DNA of 64,000 nt from Haloparvum alkalitolerans (lineage in GTDB: Archaea > Halobacteriota > Halobacteria > Halobacteriales > Haloferacaceae). The stretch spans positions 1 through 64,000 of the forward strand of contig NZ_JBNLIA010000012.1 of assembly GCF_050122995.1 (NCBI RefSeq). Reading direction: 5' to 3'. Under the pieces are notes generated by a model. The model saw only the letters and a program-made list of their open reading frames with translations, was not told the DNA's origin and ran no database searches. The position numbers and the translations under genes were made by a program. Positions 1 through 8,777 of this stretch are shown here, piece by piece (the stretch's first letter is position 1; the number at the start of each line of letters is the position of its first letter).

Positions 1-513
1 CGATACTGAGTGTTACAGACCGATTCAGAAGTTTTGTTTTTCTGAAACTCGCGGCGGTGCTGTGCGGTCGCGGAGCGGTGCGGTTGCGGTGCTGTGTTGT
101 CGGCGCGCGCCGCGGCGACCCTGCGTCGCCGCGACCGCGCGAGGGAGGCGGCGGCGCGGCCGCATTGCGGTGCGGTTTCGCGGCCGCGCCACCGCCGAGG
201 CTGGGGAGGTGCGAGGCCTGCGGTGCGGTTGCGGGGCGGGGTGGGGCTGAAAGGGGCAGTCGGCTCGATCCCGCCCGGACGACGCAAGCACCGCAGCGGG
301 CGGTGTCTCCAGCGCGCTACTGCACGCTGGAGGCTCGCGAGACGCGGGTTGTCTCGCCAAGCGGAGAGCGAGGAGCGCAGCGAGGCCCGGCGCGGTCGAG
401 CCGGCTGGGGCTTTCTGGGTGTTACTGTCCCGATCAGCAGGACCCGCAACAGACACAGAAACATCATCTTCTGACAGAAAAATGGAACAACGCACGTAGT
501 AGACCCAGTATCG
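1..513. repeat. GC-rich repeat element, copy A
   Basis: Non-coding element related to 25203-25848 (inverted relative to it) and 54712-55150. The left end CGATACTGAGTG sits at the window edge, and the right end at 504-513 (CCCAGTATCG) is its imperfect inverted counterpart, so the element looks complete or nearly so. Blocks shared with the other copies are a 5' T-rich/TTTCTGAAAC segment, stacked GCGGTTGCGGTGC units near 60-100, a GGCGGCGGCGCGGCCGC block near 140-165, TGAAAGGGGCAG at about 248-259, the hairpin CACCGC/GCGGTG near 290-306, and GCCGGCTGGGGCTTTC near 398-415. Local hairpins with 8- and 7-bp perfect arms lie at 307-332 and 337-357. Long overlapping frames on both strands here are composition artefacts. 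Confidence 0.85.
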
Positions 514-572
514 GTGTTCACGCGGGAACGCACCGGTCGCGTCGGGCTGACCGGCCGATCCAGTGCGGAGGG

Positions 573-580
573 ATTTATTG
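573..580 (+). promoter_or_regulatory. TATA-like box for the 604 gene
   Basis: ATTTATTG lies about 27 nt before the ATG at 604. This fits a haloarchaeal leaderless promoter and supports the 604 start over the upstream in-frame start at 514. Confidence 0.5.
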
Positions 581-603
581 CGGCTCCGTGCTGCCGTTCG
601 CGT

Positions 604-1341
604 ATGGCGCGCACTGCGGTCCAGCTCTACACCCTTCGCGACATCGACGAACCGCTCCCCGCACTGCTCGACCGCGTCGGAGGCACGTCCTTCGAGGGCG
701 TGGAGTTCGCCCACCGCGTCGGCGAGGCCGACCCGGGAACGGTCGCCGACGCGCTGACCCGCAACGACCTCTCGCCGGCGGTGGCACACGTCGGGCTTGC
801 GGCGCTGGAGGAGTCGTACGACGAGACGACCGCGCGATACCGGACGCTCGGCGTCGAGACGCTGGTCGTCCCGTGGCTCGACCCCGAACACTTCGAGAGC
901 GGGGCCGCGGTCGCCGACGCCGCCGAGCGGCTGAACGCCGTCGCGTCCGACCTCGCCGCCGACGGCTTCGCGCTCGCCTACCACAACCACGACCAGGAGT
1001 TTGCCGATCTCGACGGCCGGCCCGCGCTGGAGGAACTCCTCGCGCGCACCGACGACCGCGTGGGGCTGGAACTCGACCTCGGGTGGGCCGCCGTCGGCGG
1101 CGTCGACCCCGCCGCGTACCTCGAGCGCCACGCCGACCGGATCACGCACGTCCACTTTTCGGACGCCGACGCCGCGTCGGGTACGCCGGTCGAACTCGGC
1201 GAGGGCGCCATCGACCTCGACGCGTGCGCCGCTGCCGCTCGCGAGGCCGGCGCCGAATGGTTCGTCTACGAGAACGACGATCCGAGCGACGCCGCAGCGT
1301 CGCTGACTCACGGCGCGGCGACGCTCGACCGCCTGCGGTAG
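604..1341 (+). CDS. Sugar phosphate isomerase/epimerase (TIM barrel)
   Basis: 245-aa protein of the xylose isomerase-like TIM-barrel family (sugar phosphate isomerase/epimerase, AP endonuclease 2 superfamily). Family hallmarks are the N-terminal VQLYTLRD strand, FEGVEF, an AYHNHDQEF segment in the middle, LELDLGWAAVGG with the metal-ligand region, and ITHVHFSD, which carries a metal-binding His. Typical length for the family. The ATG at 604 follows a TATA-like box. The substrate is unknown: members act on sugars, inosose or related polyols. It is transcribed convergently with the epimerase at 1381-2406, and repeat copy A lies immediately upstream. Confidence 0.85.
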   Translation: MARTAVQLYTLRDIDEPLPALLDRVGGTSFEGVEFAHRVGEADPGTVADALTRNDLSPAVAHVGLAALEESYDETTARYRTLGVETLVVPWLDPEHFESGAAVADAAERLNAVASDLAADGFALAYHNHDQEFADLDGRPALEELLARTDDRVGLELDLGWAAVGGVDPAAYLERHADRITHVHFSDADAASGTPVELGEGAIDLDACAAAAREAGAEWFVYENDDPSDAAASLTHGAATLDRLR

Positions 1342-1380
1342 CGGGCGGACGCTCGGTTCGGTCTCGTTCGCGTCTCCGCT

Positions 1381-2406
1381 TCAGTTCAACCAGTTCGCGA
1401 CGACCTCGGCGGTCCCCTCGCGCCACGCTGCGACGAACGCGTCGTCGTTCTCGGCGTTCCACGGTTCGACGGCGCCGCGGGCGTCCATGTCCGCGACCGT
1501 CCGCCGGACGCCCTCCTCGAAGCCGACCTCGTAGCTGAAGCCCAGGTCGCGTTTCGCCTTCGCGTTGTCGAAGACGGTGCTGAACCGGAAGTGGTCGCGG
1601 AGCATGTCCGTCCGCTCGGGGAACGCCTCGCGGAGCACGTCGGTCGGGACGTGAACGAGGTCCGGGTCCGGCGCGTCGAGCGCGCGGGCCACCGTGCGGT
1701 GGTACTCGTTCCACGTCATGCACTCCTCGCTGGTGACGTGGTAGGCCTCGCCGTGCGCGTCGGGGTTGCCGACCGCGCCGACGAACGCGCCGGCCACGTC
1801 GTCGCGGTGACACGGCCCCCAGACCGAGGTGCCGTCGCCGTGGACGATGACTGGCTTCCCCTCGCGGATCCGGTCGACGTAGTAGCTCCCCGTACCGAGC
1901 GTGTGCAGGACCGGACCGCCCTCGCCGTAGGTGCTCCACGGTCGGACGATCGTGGTCGCGAAGGCGTCGCCGTGCGCGTCGAGGAAGACGTCCTCGGCGG
2001 CCGCCTTGTTCGCCCCGTACGCGCTCACGGGCTCGCCCTCGCGGTCCGACTCGCGGACGGCCTCCGCCTCGGTGACCGGCATGCGGTCGAGCGGACGATG
2101 GTAGGCGTCGACCGTCGAGCAGAACACGTACTGGTCGGCGACGCCGCCGAACGCCGCGACCGCGTCCCGGGCCGTCTCCGGGTCGAAACAGACCATGTCT
2201 ATCACGCAGTCGGGGGACACCTCGCGCGCCGCCCGGTCGAGCACCGCGGGGTCGTTCCTGTCGCCGCGGCGGAACTCGACGCCGCTCGGGAGGTCCGCGC
2301 TCGTCTCGCCGCGAGTCAGACAGGTCACGTCGTGGCCGACCGCCGCGAGCCCGCGCGTGACGCCCGTGCTTATGAGTCCCGTGCCGCCGACGAGGAGTAC
2401 GTCCAT
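1381..2406 (-). CDS. NAD-dependent epimerase/dehydratase (extended SDR)
   Basis: 341-aa extended short-chain dehydrogenase/reductase. The N-terminal Rossmann motif VGGTGLISTGV (GxxGxxS variant) is followed by acidic/basic cofactor-specificity residues (CLTRGE). SAYGANKAAAED carries the YxxxK catalytic pair near residue 130, and the C-terminal half (FDNAKAKRDLGFSYEVGFEEGVRR) is the substrate-binding part typical of nucleotide-sugar epimerases and related reductases. Likely cytoplasmic, acting on a sugar nucleotide or related metabolite; the exact reaction cannot be assigned. The gene is separated from the divergent GlmU-like gene by an unusually long AT-rich region. Confidence 0.85.
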   Translation of the reverse strand: MDVLLVGGTGLISTGVTRGLAAVGHDVTCLTRGETSADLPSGVEFRRGDRNDPAVLDRAAREVSPDCVIDMVCFDPETARDAVAAFGGVADQYVFCSTVDAYHRPLDRMPVTEAEAVRESDREGEPVSAYGANKAAAEDVFLDAHGDAFATTIVRPWSTYGEGGPVLHTLGTGSYYVDRIREGKPVIVHGDGTSVWGPCHRDDVAGAFVGAVGNPDAHGEAYHVTSEECMTWNEYHRTVARALDAPDPDLVHVPTDVLREAFPERTDMLRDHFRFSTVFDNAKAKRDLGFSYEVGFEEGVRRTVADMDARGAVEPWNAENDDAFVAAWREGTAEVVANWLN

Positions 2407-3224
2407 GCGCTCCGGTCGTGGTGGGGCGCCGTAAATGCGACGCTAGAGCCGTCGTACGTGCTGGCTCTGCTCGATCCGCGACCGAACTGTTCGAGCGGTT
2501 CGATGTTTCCACAATTTCAAGACACTTCACCAACTCCAGAAATTCTGCGTTTGTCGCGTATTTTCATCGCGGCTCCCTCTCCGGGTTCTCGCGACTCACG
2601 CAGTCTGCAAACTCGGGACTGTCCACGGTGTCTCCCGATCGTGGGATATTCACAATTTCTACAATTTGCATAAATTTGGAACGGTCTGGACTTCTCACCG
2701 TGTTTCCGATGCTCGAACGGGGTACACGATGTCCGTCGGGTGCGCCGTTTCCCGCTGTTCGTCGTGTTCCCGCGCCGGCGTTCACTACCGGTGATGAACT
2801 CGGCGTGGCACCCCGCGAGGTTCGCGACCGCTTTCGACGCGATCCCGCGTTCGTCTGGATGAACGATTTCCGAACATTTCAAAATTCAATATAACTGACT
2901 ATATTTAAAATTCTAAAATTCGCCTTTACATTCGTTGATACTACTTTACCCTCGGCTACTACCGTGGAAATATCCTACTATTTATGACTTCTGTCTGGTT
3001 CTCCTACTGTAGACATTTCTAAGTTTGTGAAAATTCTACAATGTTTAAAAGGTCGAAAAAGTGTCAGATCTGTCCACTTCGCGAACCGTTCGCGAGGTGT
3101 ACGCTTCGTGGACCGTGAGGCCGGTGGCGTAGCCGACCACGACCGCGGTTCGGTCCGTTCCGCTCGCCCGCCGGCGAGCGGTCGCCGTCGCAACCTCTTT
3201 GCCGGCGCGGACGGATGCCCGGAT
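2407..3224. other. AT-rich divergent intergenic region with iterated motif
   Basis: 818 nt without a convincing gene between two divergent genes. The part from about 2500 to 3060 is far richer in A+T than its surroundings. A short A/T motif recurs: ACAATTTC at 2511 and 2653, ACATTTC at 2874 and 3013, ACAATTTG at 2661 and ACAATGTTT at 3038, with TTCTACAAT at 2657-2665 and 3034-3042. An inverted repeat CGCGAA/TTCGCG lies near 3081-3095. It could be a complex promoter, an RNA gene or decayed foreign DNA. The short frames it contains show no recognisable family. Confidence 0.5.
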
Positions 3225-4412
3225 ATGCAAACCGTCGTGCTCGCGGCCGGACAGGGAACGCGGATGCGTCCGCTCACGGACGCGCTCCCGAAGCCGATGC
3301 TCCCGGTCGCCGGCAAGCCCCTCGTCGCGCACACGGTCGAGACCGCCGTCGCGGCCGGTGCGAGCGAGATCGTGCTGGTCGTCGGCTACGAGGCGGCCGC
3401 GGTCCGTGACTACTTCGGGAGCCACGACCCGGGCGTTCCGGTGACCTTCGCCGAACAGACCGAACAGCGCGGGACCGCGGACGCGGTCCGTGCGGCGGCG
3501 CCACACCTCTCGGACGCCCCGTTCGCGGTGCTCAACGGCGACGCGCTCTACGACGAGGCGTCGCTCGCCGCGCTGTACGACGCGGGGCCGGCGGTCGGCT
3601 CGTTCCGGGTCGACGACCCCTCTTCGTACGGCGTACTGGAACTGGACGGTGAGGGGGCCGTCGAGGGCGTCGTCGAGAAGCCCGACGACCCGCCGTCGGA
3701 CCTGATCAACGCCGGCGCGTACGTCTTTCCGGCGGTCGCGCGGGACTGGCTCGACGTCCCCGAGAGCGAACGCGGCGAGGCCGAGTTGACCGACGTGCTC
3801 CAGCGCTGCTGCGAGGCGGCGACCGTCGAGGCCGTCCCCTTCGAGCGGTGGCTCGACGTGGGTCGACCGTGGGAACTGCTGGCCGCCAGCGAGTGGAAGC
3901 TCGCGGCGCTCGAGGGCCGGATCGACGGTGCGGTGAGCGAGGACGCGCACCTCTCGGGGACCGTCGTCGTCGAGGCGGGCGCCACCGTGAAGCCCGGCGT
4001 CGTGATCGAGGGCCCCGCCTACGTCGACGCGGACGCGACCGTGGGACCGAACGCGTACGTCAGGGGGGCGACCTACGTCGGCGAGGGGGCAAAAGTGGGT
4101 CACGCCGTCGAGGTGAAAAACAGCGTGCTGATGAGCGGGGCGAGCCTCGGCCACCTCTCGTACCTCGGCGACAGCGTGCTCGGGCGCGAGACGAACTTCG
4201 GCGCGGGGACGAACGTCGCCAACCTCAGACACGACGGAGGGAACGTACGCCTGACGGTCAAGGGCGAGCGCGTCTCCACCGGGCGCCGGAAGTTCGGCGT
4301 CGTCACCGGCGACGGGGCCAAGACCGGGATCAACAGCGCGCTCAACGCCGGCGTCACCCTCTCCTCGGGGGCGAGGACGTCCCCGGGCGAGACGGTGACG
4401 CGGGACCGGTAG
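3225..4412 (+). CDS. glmU: Bifunctional sugar-1-phosphate nucleotidyltransferase/acetyltransferase (GlmU-like)
   Basis: 395 aa. The N-terminal nucleotidyltransferase domain (about 1-230) has the signature LAAGQGTRMRPLT, PKPMLPVAGKPL and VLNGDALYDE. The C-terminal part (about 245-390) is a left-handed beta-helix with hexapeptide repeats (VVVEAGATVKPGVVIEG, YVDADATVGPNAYV) and the acetyltransferase-type KNSVLMSGA, GTNVANLRHDG and GVVTGDGAKTG segments. This architecture matches archaeal GlmU, which makes UDP-GlcNAc from GlcN-1-P, although glucose-1-P thymidylyltransferase homologues share it. The ATG at 3225 gives the exact family N-terminus; an upstream in-frame start at 3027 would add a low-complexity tail. 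GlmM is encoded at 25896-27254, supporting the amino-sugar role. Confidence 0.8.
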   Translation: MQTVVLAAGQGTRMRPLTDALPKPMLPVAGKPLVAHTVETAVAAGASEIVLVVGYEAAAVRDYFGSHDPGVPVTFAEQTEQRGTADAVRAAAPHLSDAPFAVLNGDALYDEASLAALYDAGPAVGSFRVDDPSSYGVLELDGEGAVEGVVEKPDDPPSDLINAGAYVFPAVARDWLDVPESERGEAELTDVLQRCCEAATVEAVPFERWLDVGRPWELLAASEWKLAALEGRIDGAVSEDAHLSGTVVVEAGATVKPGVVIEGPAYVDADATVGPNAYVRGATYVGEGAKVGHAVEVKNSVLMSGASLGHLSYLGDSVLGRETNFGAGTNVANLRHDGGNVRLTVKGERVSTGRRKFGVVTGDGAKTGINSALNAGVTLSSGARTSPGETVTRDR

Positions 4413-4511
4413 CCCGGTCGGAATCGTGCGCCCGGGGCGTCGGCCCGGGTACGTGCGCTCGGTGCCCCTGGGAGCAGCGGGAGACGCGCCCGTCGACTCC
4501 GGAGGCTCGCC

Positions 4512-5684
4512 TCAGTAGCCGAGCCGGAACAGCGTGTTCGCGCCGATGGCGACCGCCGTCACCGCGAACAGCGCCGCCATGACGCCGAACGACACCGACC
4601 ACCCGAACAGGTCCGCGAGCAGGCCGACCGTCGCGGAGCCGGTCGATCCGAGCATCGTGTACACCGTTCGGACCAGGCCGAAGCCGGCCCCGCGCTCCGC
4701 CTCGGAGAGGTTGTCCATGAACCGCGGGTCGAGCGCGGAGAAGAAGCTCGAGCCGACCCCGGCCAGGACCACGGCGACCGTGACCGCGGCAGTCGGGGGA
4801 CCGGCGACGAGGAGGGCGACGCCGGCCGCCCCGGCGACCATCGACACGCCGAGCGCGAGGTCCCGCCCGAACGCGTCCGAGAGCTCCCCGAGCGCGATCT
4901 GGCCGACAGCACGGACGACGAAGAACGCGGAGAACACCGCTCCCGCGAAGGCGGGCGTCACGTCCCGGAACTCCACGAGGAAGGTGGGCAGGAACGAGAG
5001 CAGCCCCTGCGCCACGAACGTCCCGCACGTGGCGATGAGCAGCGTGAACGCGATTGGGGGCCGCGAGACGACGCGCGCCAGCGGTCCGAGCTCCAGCCGG
5101 TCGCGCACGGGCTGGTCGGGCCGCCGTGGCTCGGTCGGCCGGACCCGCCGGGCGAACAGGACGAAGACCGGCAGCCCGACGAGCGCGGCGAGCGCGACCG
5201 CCGGCCGCCAGCCGTATCGCGTCCCGACCCACGCGGCGGTGACGGGTGCGAGCAGCCCCGCGAGTGGCGCCCCGAGCGAGTGGATCCCGACCGCGCGACC
5301 CATGTCCTCGAACGTCCGGGAGAGCAGCGTCGTCGCGACGCTGTAGTGGAGGCCGGCGACGGCGCCGAGCGCGACCGCACAGAGCACGAAGGCGGCGAAC
5401 ACCGGTACGACGGCCAGGAGGAGGCTCGTCGCGGCCGTTCCGCCGACGGCGACGAGGATCACCCGCCGCTCCCCGAACCGGTCGGCGAGGATCCCGCTCG
5501 GGAACTGGGCGAGCCCGTAGGCCATCCACATGCCGGTCAGGGCGAGACCGACGCTCGCGTTCGTGACCGCGAAGTCCGCGCGGATGAACGGGATGACCGG
5601 GCTGATCGCGAGCCGCGCGAAGAAGGTCACGAAGAACGCCAGCATGCACGCCGCGAGCACGGTGTGTCGGTAGTGCCAGCCCAT
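4512..5684 (-). CDS. MFS transporter
   Basis: 390-aa integral membrane protein with about 12 predicted hydrophobic segments in two six-helix halves, the size and pattern of the major facilitator superfamily. The loop after helix 2 contains GILADRFGERRV, the MFS motif A (GxxxDRxGRR-like). The second half carries an equivalent GELSDAFGRDL loop. The substrate is unknown and no neighbour suggests one. Convergent with the GlmU-like gene, with about 100 nt between them. Confidence 0.88.
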   Translation of the reverse strand: MGWHYRHTVLAACMLAFFVTFFARLAISPVIPFIRADFAVTNASVGLALTGMWMAYGLAQFPSGILADRFGERRVILVAVGGTAATSLLLAVVPVFAAFVLCAVALGAVAGLHYSVATTLLSRTFEDMGRAVGIHSLGAPLAGLLAPVTAAWVGTRYGWRPAVALAALVGLPVFVLFARRVRPTEPRRPDQPVRDRLELGPLARVVSRPPIAFTLLIATCGTFVAQGLLSFLPTFLVEFRDVTPAFAGAVFSAFFVVRAVGQIALGELSDAFGRDLALGVSMVAGAAGVALLVAGPPTAAVTVAVVLAGVGSSFFSALDPRFMDNLSEAERGAGFGLVRTVYTMLGSTGSATVGLLADLFGWSVSFGVMAALFAVTAVAIGANTLFRLGY

Positions 5685-5897
5685 TCGATAAGCGACCGGT
5701 TCGCGGCCGCGGTAAATGAGCCTGTGGGTCCCCGAGATCCGTGCACGGGACGACGCAGTCGCCCGAATTCGGACGCGGTTCGCGCGATTCGCTTTCGGTC
5801 GAGTCGGCCGCGTCTCGGGGGCGGTCCCGCCCGGCCCGGGGGGCGGTGTCCCTCGTCTTGGGAAACGTTCACGCCCGTTCGGGTACTACTGCCGGGC

Positions 5898-6095
5898 ATG
5901 GATACGGATCACCTGCTGGCGGTCGTGCCGCACTACGTGGCGCTGTTCCTGCTGCTGGCCGGCAGCCTCGCGGTTATCAACGCCCTCGCCGGCCCGATCG
6001 GGTTCTGGGCCGAACTCGCCGTCGTCGTCGTGATCGCCTTCCTCTACCGGCCGCTCGTTCTCCGACTCGGCGTCGCGCCCGAGCCCTGGCGCTGA
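5898..6095 (+). CDS. Small two-helix membrane protein
   Basis: 65-aa protein starting MDTDHLLAVVPHYVALF. Two hydrophobic stretches (about residues 12-30 and 35-52) are separated by AGPIGFW and followed by a short basic C-terminus. The internal ATG at 5898 is chosen because upstream sequence in this frame is low-complexity and overlaps the divergent MFS promoter. Short membrane proteins of this kind are common in haloarchaea. I recognise no function, and no neighbour suggests one. Confidence 0.65.
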   Translation: MDTDHLLAVVPHYVALFLLLAGSLAVINALAGPIGFWAELAVVVVIAFLYRPLVLRLGVAPEPWR

Positions 6096-6121
6096 GAGGC
6101 GCTCACGCGCCCGCGCCGTCG

Positions 6122-6532
6122 TCAGTTCGGACCGTCCGACCTCCCCGCGGCCCGGTCCGGCTCGACCGCGACCGCCTCGATCTCCACGTCGGCGTCGACC
6201 GCGAGATCCGCCACCGCGACGGCGCTCCGGGCGGGCATCGGCGCGGCAAAGCGGCGACGGTACGCGTCGTTGAACGCGTCGAAGTCGGACAGGTCGGTCA
6301 GGAACACGGTCACTTTCACCACGTCCGCGAGCGTCAGCCCCGCGGCCGCGAGCACCGCCTCGAGGTTATCGAGCGTCCGCTCGGTCTGGACGCCGAGGTC
6401 GCCGTTCACGATGTCGCCGTCGGCCGTTCGCGGGACCTGCCCGGAGACGTATACGGTGTCGCCGGCCCGGACGGCCTGTGAGATCGGGGAGTCGCTCCGG
6501 GGCGCGTCGTCGGTATCGATCGCGGTACGCAT
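6122..6532 (-). CDS. RidA family enamine/imine deaminase
   Basis: 136-aa RidA/YjgF/UK114 homologue of family length. Diagnostic segments are AVRAGDTVYVSGQVP, QTERTLDNLEAVLAAAG, VVKVTVFLTDLSDFDAFNDAY and PARSAVAVADL, which contains the conserved substrate-binding Arg. These proteins hydrolyse reactive enamine/imine intermediates from PLP enzymes. Some members belong to catabolic pathways instead. It lies downstream of, and in the same direction as, the TRAP transporter genes, so a role in the same catabolic unit is plausible. Confidence 0.88.
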   Translation of the reverse strand: MRTAIDTDDAPRSDSPISQAVRAGDTVYVSGQVPRTADGDIVNGDLGVQTERTLDNLEAVLAAAGLTLADVVKVTVFLTDLSDFDAFNDAYRRRFAAPMPARSAVAVADLAVDADVEIEAVAVEPDRAAGRSDGPN

Positions 6533-6632
6533 GCGTGTCCCTTCGGCACGCGGGGGATAAAGGTGAGCGCCCGGTGCGCCGTGGTGCCGGTGCGCCGCCG
6601 GGCCGCTTAGCGGCGGACCGCCGCGCGGTTCC

Positions 6633-8684
6633 TCACCGCGCCGCGCCCGGGAGCTTCGCCTGCACCGATTCGGGGAGGTACTTCCCCTGCCAGGCGACGA
6701 GCCCGATGACGAGCACGCTCGCGATCAGGCGGAGCACGCCCGCGGCGGGCACGAGCGGCGCGAACAGCAGCACCGCAGCGAGCGCGAGCAGCGCCGCCCG
6801 CACGGGCAGCGGGACGGACCCTTCGAGGTGGTTGACCAGCGCCACGGCCATCGCCACGAACCCGACGAGCACGACGAGGAACGTGGTCGCCGTCGTCGGG
6901 AACTCCCAGAACAGGAGGCTGTCGTTGAGGACGAACACGTACGGGAGGACGAAAAGCGGCGCCGCGAGGATCAGCGAGCGGCGCGCGGTCTCCCAGAAGC
7001 TCCCCCCGCTGATCCGCGAGGTGACGAGACACGCGATGGCCACCGGCGGCGTGATCGCGGACAGGATCGCGAAGTAGAACACGAAGAAGTGCGCCGCCAG
7101 CAGCGGGATCCCCGCCTCGGCGAGCGCGGGCGCGATCAGCAGCACCGCGGTGATGTACGCCGCGACGGTGGGCATCCCCAGTCCGAACAGCAGCGCGGCG
7201 ACCATCGTCAGCATGAGGAGGACGACGGTGACGCCGCCGGACAGCGACAGCAGGCTGTTCGCGAACACCTGCGTGAAGCCGGTCAGGTTCAGGACGCCGA
7301 CGAAGATGTTCATCACGCCGATGGCGACGCCGATCGGGGCCGCGTTCTCGAGCCCGCGGCCGAAGCCGTCGAGCGTGTCGACCCCGAAGTCCTTCAGGTC
7401 GTAGTCGTCACGGAGGCCGACGCTCTGGATGAACGCCGCCGGGATCGAGGAGGCGACGGCCCAGAACCCGGCGTACAGCGGGTCCCAAGTGAGGATGATC
7501 ATCGTGTACAGCAGCACTCCGACCGGGACCCACAGCGAGATCCCCTCGACGACGAGGTTCCGCACCGTGAGGTTATCGAAGGAGATGGAGTCGGTCGACC
7601 GGCCGAACAGCTGCGCGACCGCCTCCTCGCGCTGGAGGCTCACCGACTCGAGTTCGAGCTGGGTCGGGTCGACCTCCTCGATCCCCTCCTTCATCGTCGT
7701 CAGGTGAACCCCGACCGCGACGGAGAAGTAGAACAGGAGGGCCGGCAGCGCCCCGACCACGATGATGTAGAGGTAGCTGTTGCCCGTGATCTGCGCCATG
7801 ACGAACGCGGCCGCGCCCATGATCGGCGGCATGATCTGTCCGCCGCTCGATGCGACCGACTCGAAGGCGCCGGCCGTGTCCTCGTCCAGCCCGTGCCGCT
7901 TCAGGAGGGGAATGGTGAACGCGCCGGTCGTCGCCGCGTTGGCGGCCGCGCTCCCGTTGATCGACCCCATGCCGAGGCTGGCGACGACGGTCATCTGCGC
8001 GAGCCCGGACCTGATACGCCGGCCGACGATCGTCCCCAACTGGAGGAAGTAGTCGAGCGCGCCGTACGCCTCCAGCATTCCGGCGAAGATCATGAAGATG
8101 ATGATGTACGTCGCCGAGACGCCGGTGATGACGCCGTAGAGCCCGCTTCCGTATTCGATCGTCAGGCCCTGGATCAGCCGGTTGATGCTGACGCCGTTGT
8201 GGTTGAGGATGCCCGGGAAGTAGGGTCCCCAGTAGGCGTACGCGAGGCCGCCGACGCCGACCACGGAGAGGATGGGGCCGTAGACGCGCCGCGTCACGTC
8301 GAGAACGACGACCATCATCAGCAGGCCGGCGAGCATGTCGGTGGTGGTGTACACGCCGAGCTGTTCGTACACCATCCGCTCGTAGCCGAGCACGAGGTAG
8401 AGCGTCGCGCCGACGCCGACGAACCCTTCCAATAGGCCGATGTAGTTCCCGATGCGCTGTTTTGTCGTCTGCGGATCCACGTCGAAGGCGACGACCGCGG
8501 CCCCGAGGGTCATCGTCCCGACGTGGATCAGGCGGTGTTGGTTCTGCTCGACGAAGAACGTCCGTACGTAGCTGAGGTGATACCCGGCGATGAGCACCCC
8601 GAGCACGATCAACACGCCGTACTTGATCATCCGGCGGCGTGCGGCGGGGCTTTGTTCGGTCTGTGTGTCTGCTGTCTCAGTCAT
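6633..8684 (-). CDS. TRAP transporter fused permease (4TM/12TM, TAXI type)
   Basis: 683-aa integral membrane protein fusing the small and large TRAP permease subunits. It has four hydrophobic segments in the N-terminal third, then a DctM-like domain with conserved GLGMPTVAAYI and SSGGQIMPPIMGAAAF motifs. TRAP transporters use the ion gradient (Na+ is likely here) to import organic acids delivered by an extracellular binding protein. The TAXI binding protein lies directly upstream (8778-9947) in the same direction. Length and order match TAXI-TRAP systems. The ligand is unknown. Confidence 0.92.
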   Translation of the reverse strand: MTETADTQTEQSPAARRRMIKYGVLIVLGVLIAGYHLSYVRTFFVEQNQHRLIHVGTMTLGAAVVAFDVDPQTTKQRIGNYIGLLEGFVGVGATLYLVLGYERMVYEQLGVYTTTDMLAGLLMMVVVLDVTRRVYGPILSVVGVGGLAYAYWGPYFPGILNHNGVSINRLIQGLTIEYGSGLYGVITGVSATYIIIFMIFAGMLEAYGALDYFLQLGTIVGRRIRSGLAQMTVVASLGMGSINGSAAANAATTGAFTIPLLKRHGLDEDTAGAFESVASSGGQIMPPIMGAAAFVMAQITGNSYLYIIVVGALPALLFYFSVAVGVHLTTMKEGIEEVDPTQLELESVSLQREEAVAQLFGRSTDSISFDNLTVRNLVVEGISLWVPVGVLLYTMIILTWDPLYAGFWAVASSIPAAFIQSVGLRDDYDLKDFGVDTLDGFGRGLENAAPIGVAIGVMNIFVGVLNLTGFTQVFANSLLSLSGGVTVVLLMLTMVAALLFGLGMPTVAAYITAVLLIAPALAEAGIPLLAAHFFVFYFAILSAITPPVAIACLVTSRISGGSFWETARRSLILAAPLFVLPYVFVLNDSLLFWEFPTTATTFLVVLVGFVAMAVALVNHLEGSVPLPVRAALLALAAVLLFAPLVPAAGVLRLIASVLVIGLVAWQGKYLPESVQAKLPGAAR

Positions 8685-8777
8685 GTGTCGTGATGTGTGT
8701 CCGCTCGGGCCACGTCGGGGGAACGAACTACGTGAGGGGTTATCAAAGCGGGGGATCGAGCGTCGGTCGGAGCGGGG

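Noticed and set aside
57..1538. Long overlapping open frames on both strands in 1-1500 and 25200-25850
   Set aside because: They are Arg/Pro/Ala-rich, absent of family motifs and follow the GC-rich composition. They cross the real gene at 604-1341 or the repeat element.
2407..3224. Replication origin
   Set aside because: No cdc6/orc gene nearby and no recognisable ORB element. Only AT-richness and short iterated motifs are present.
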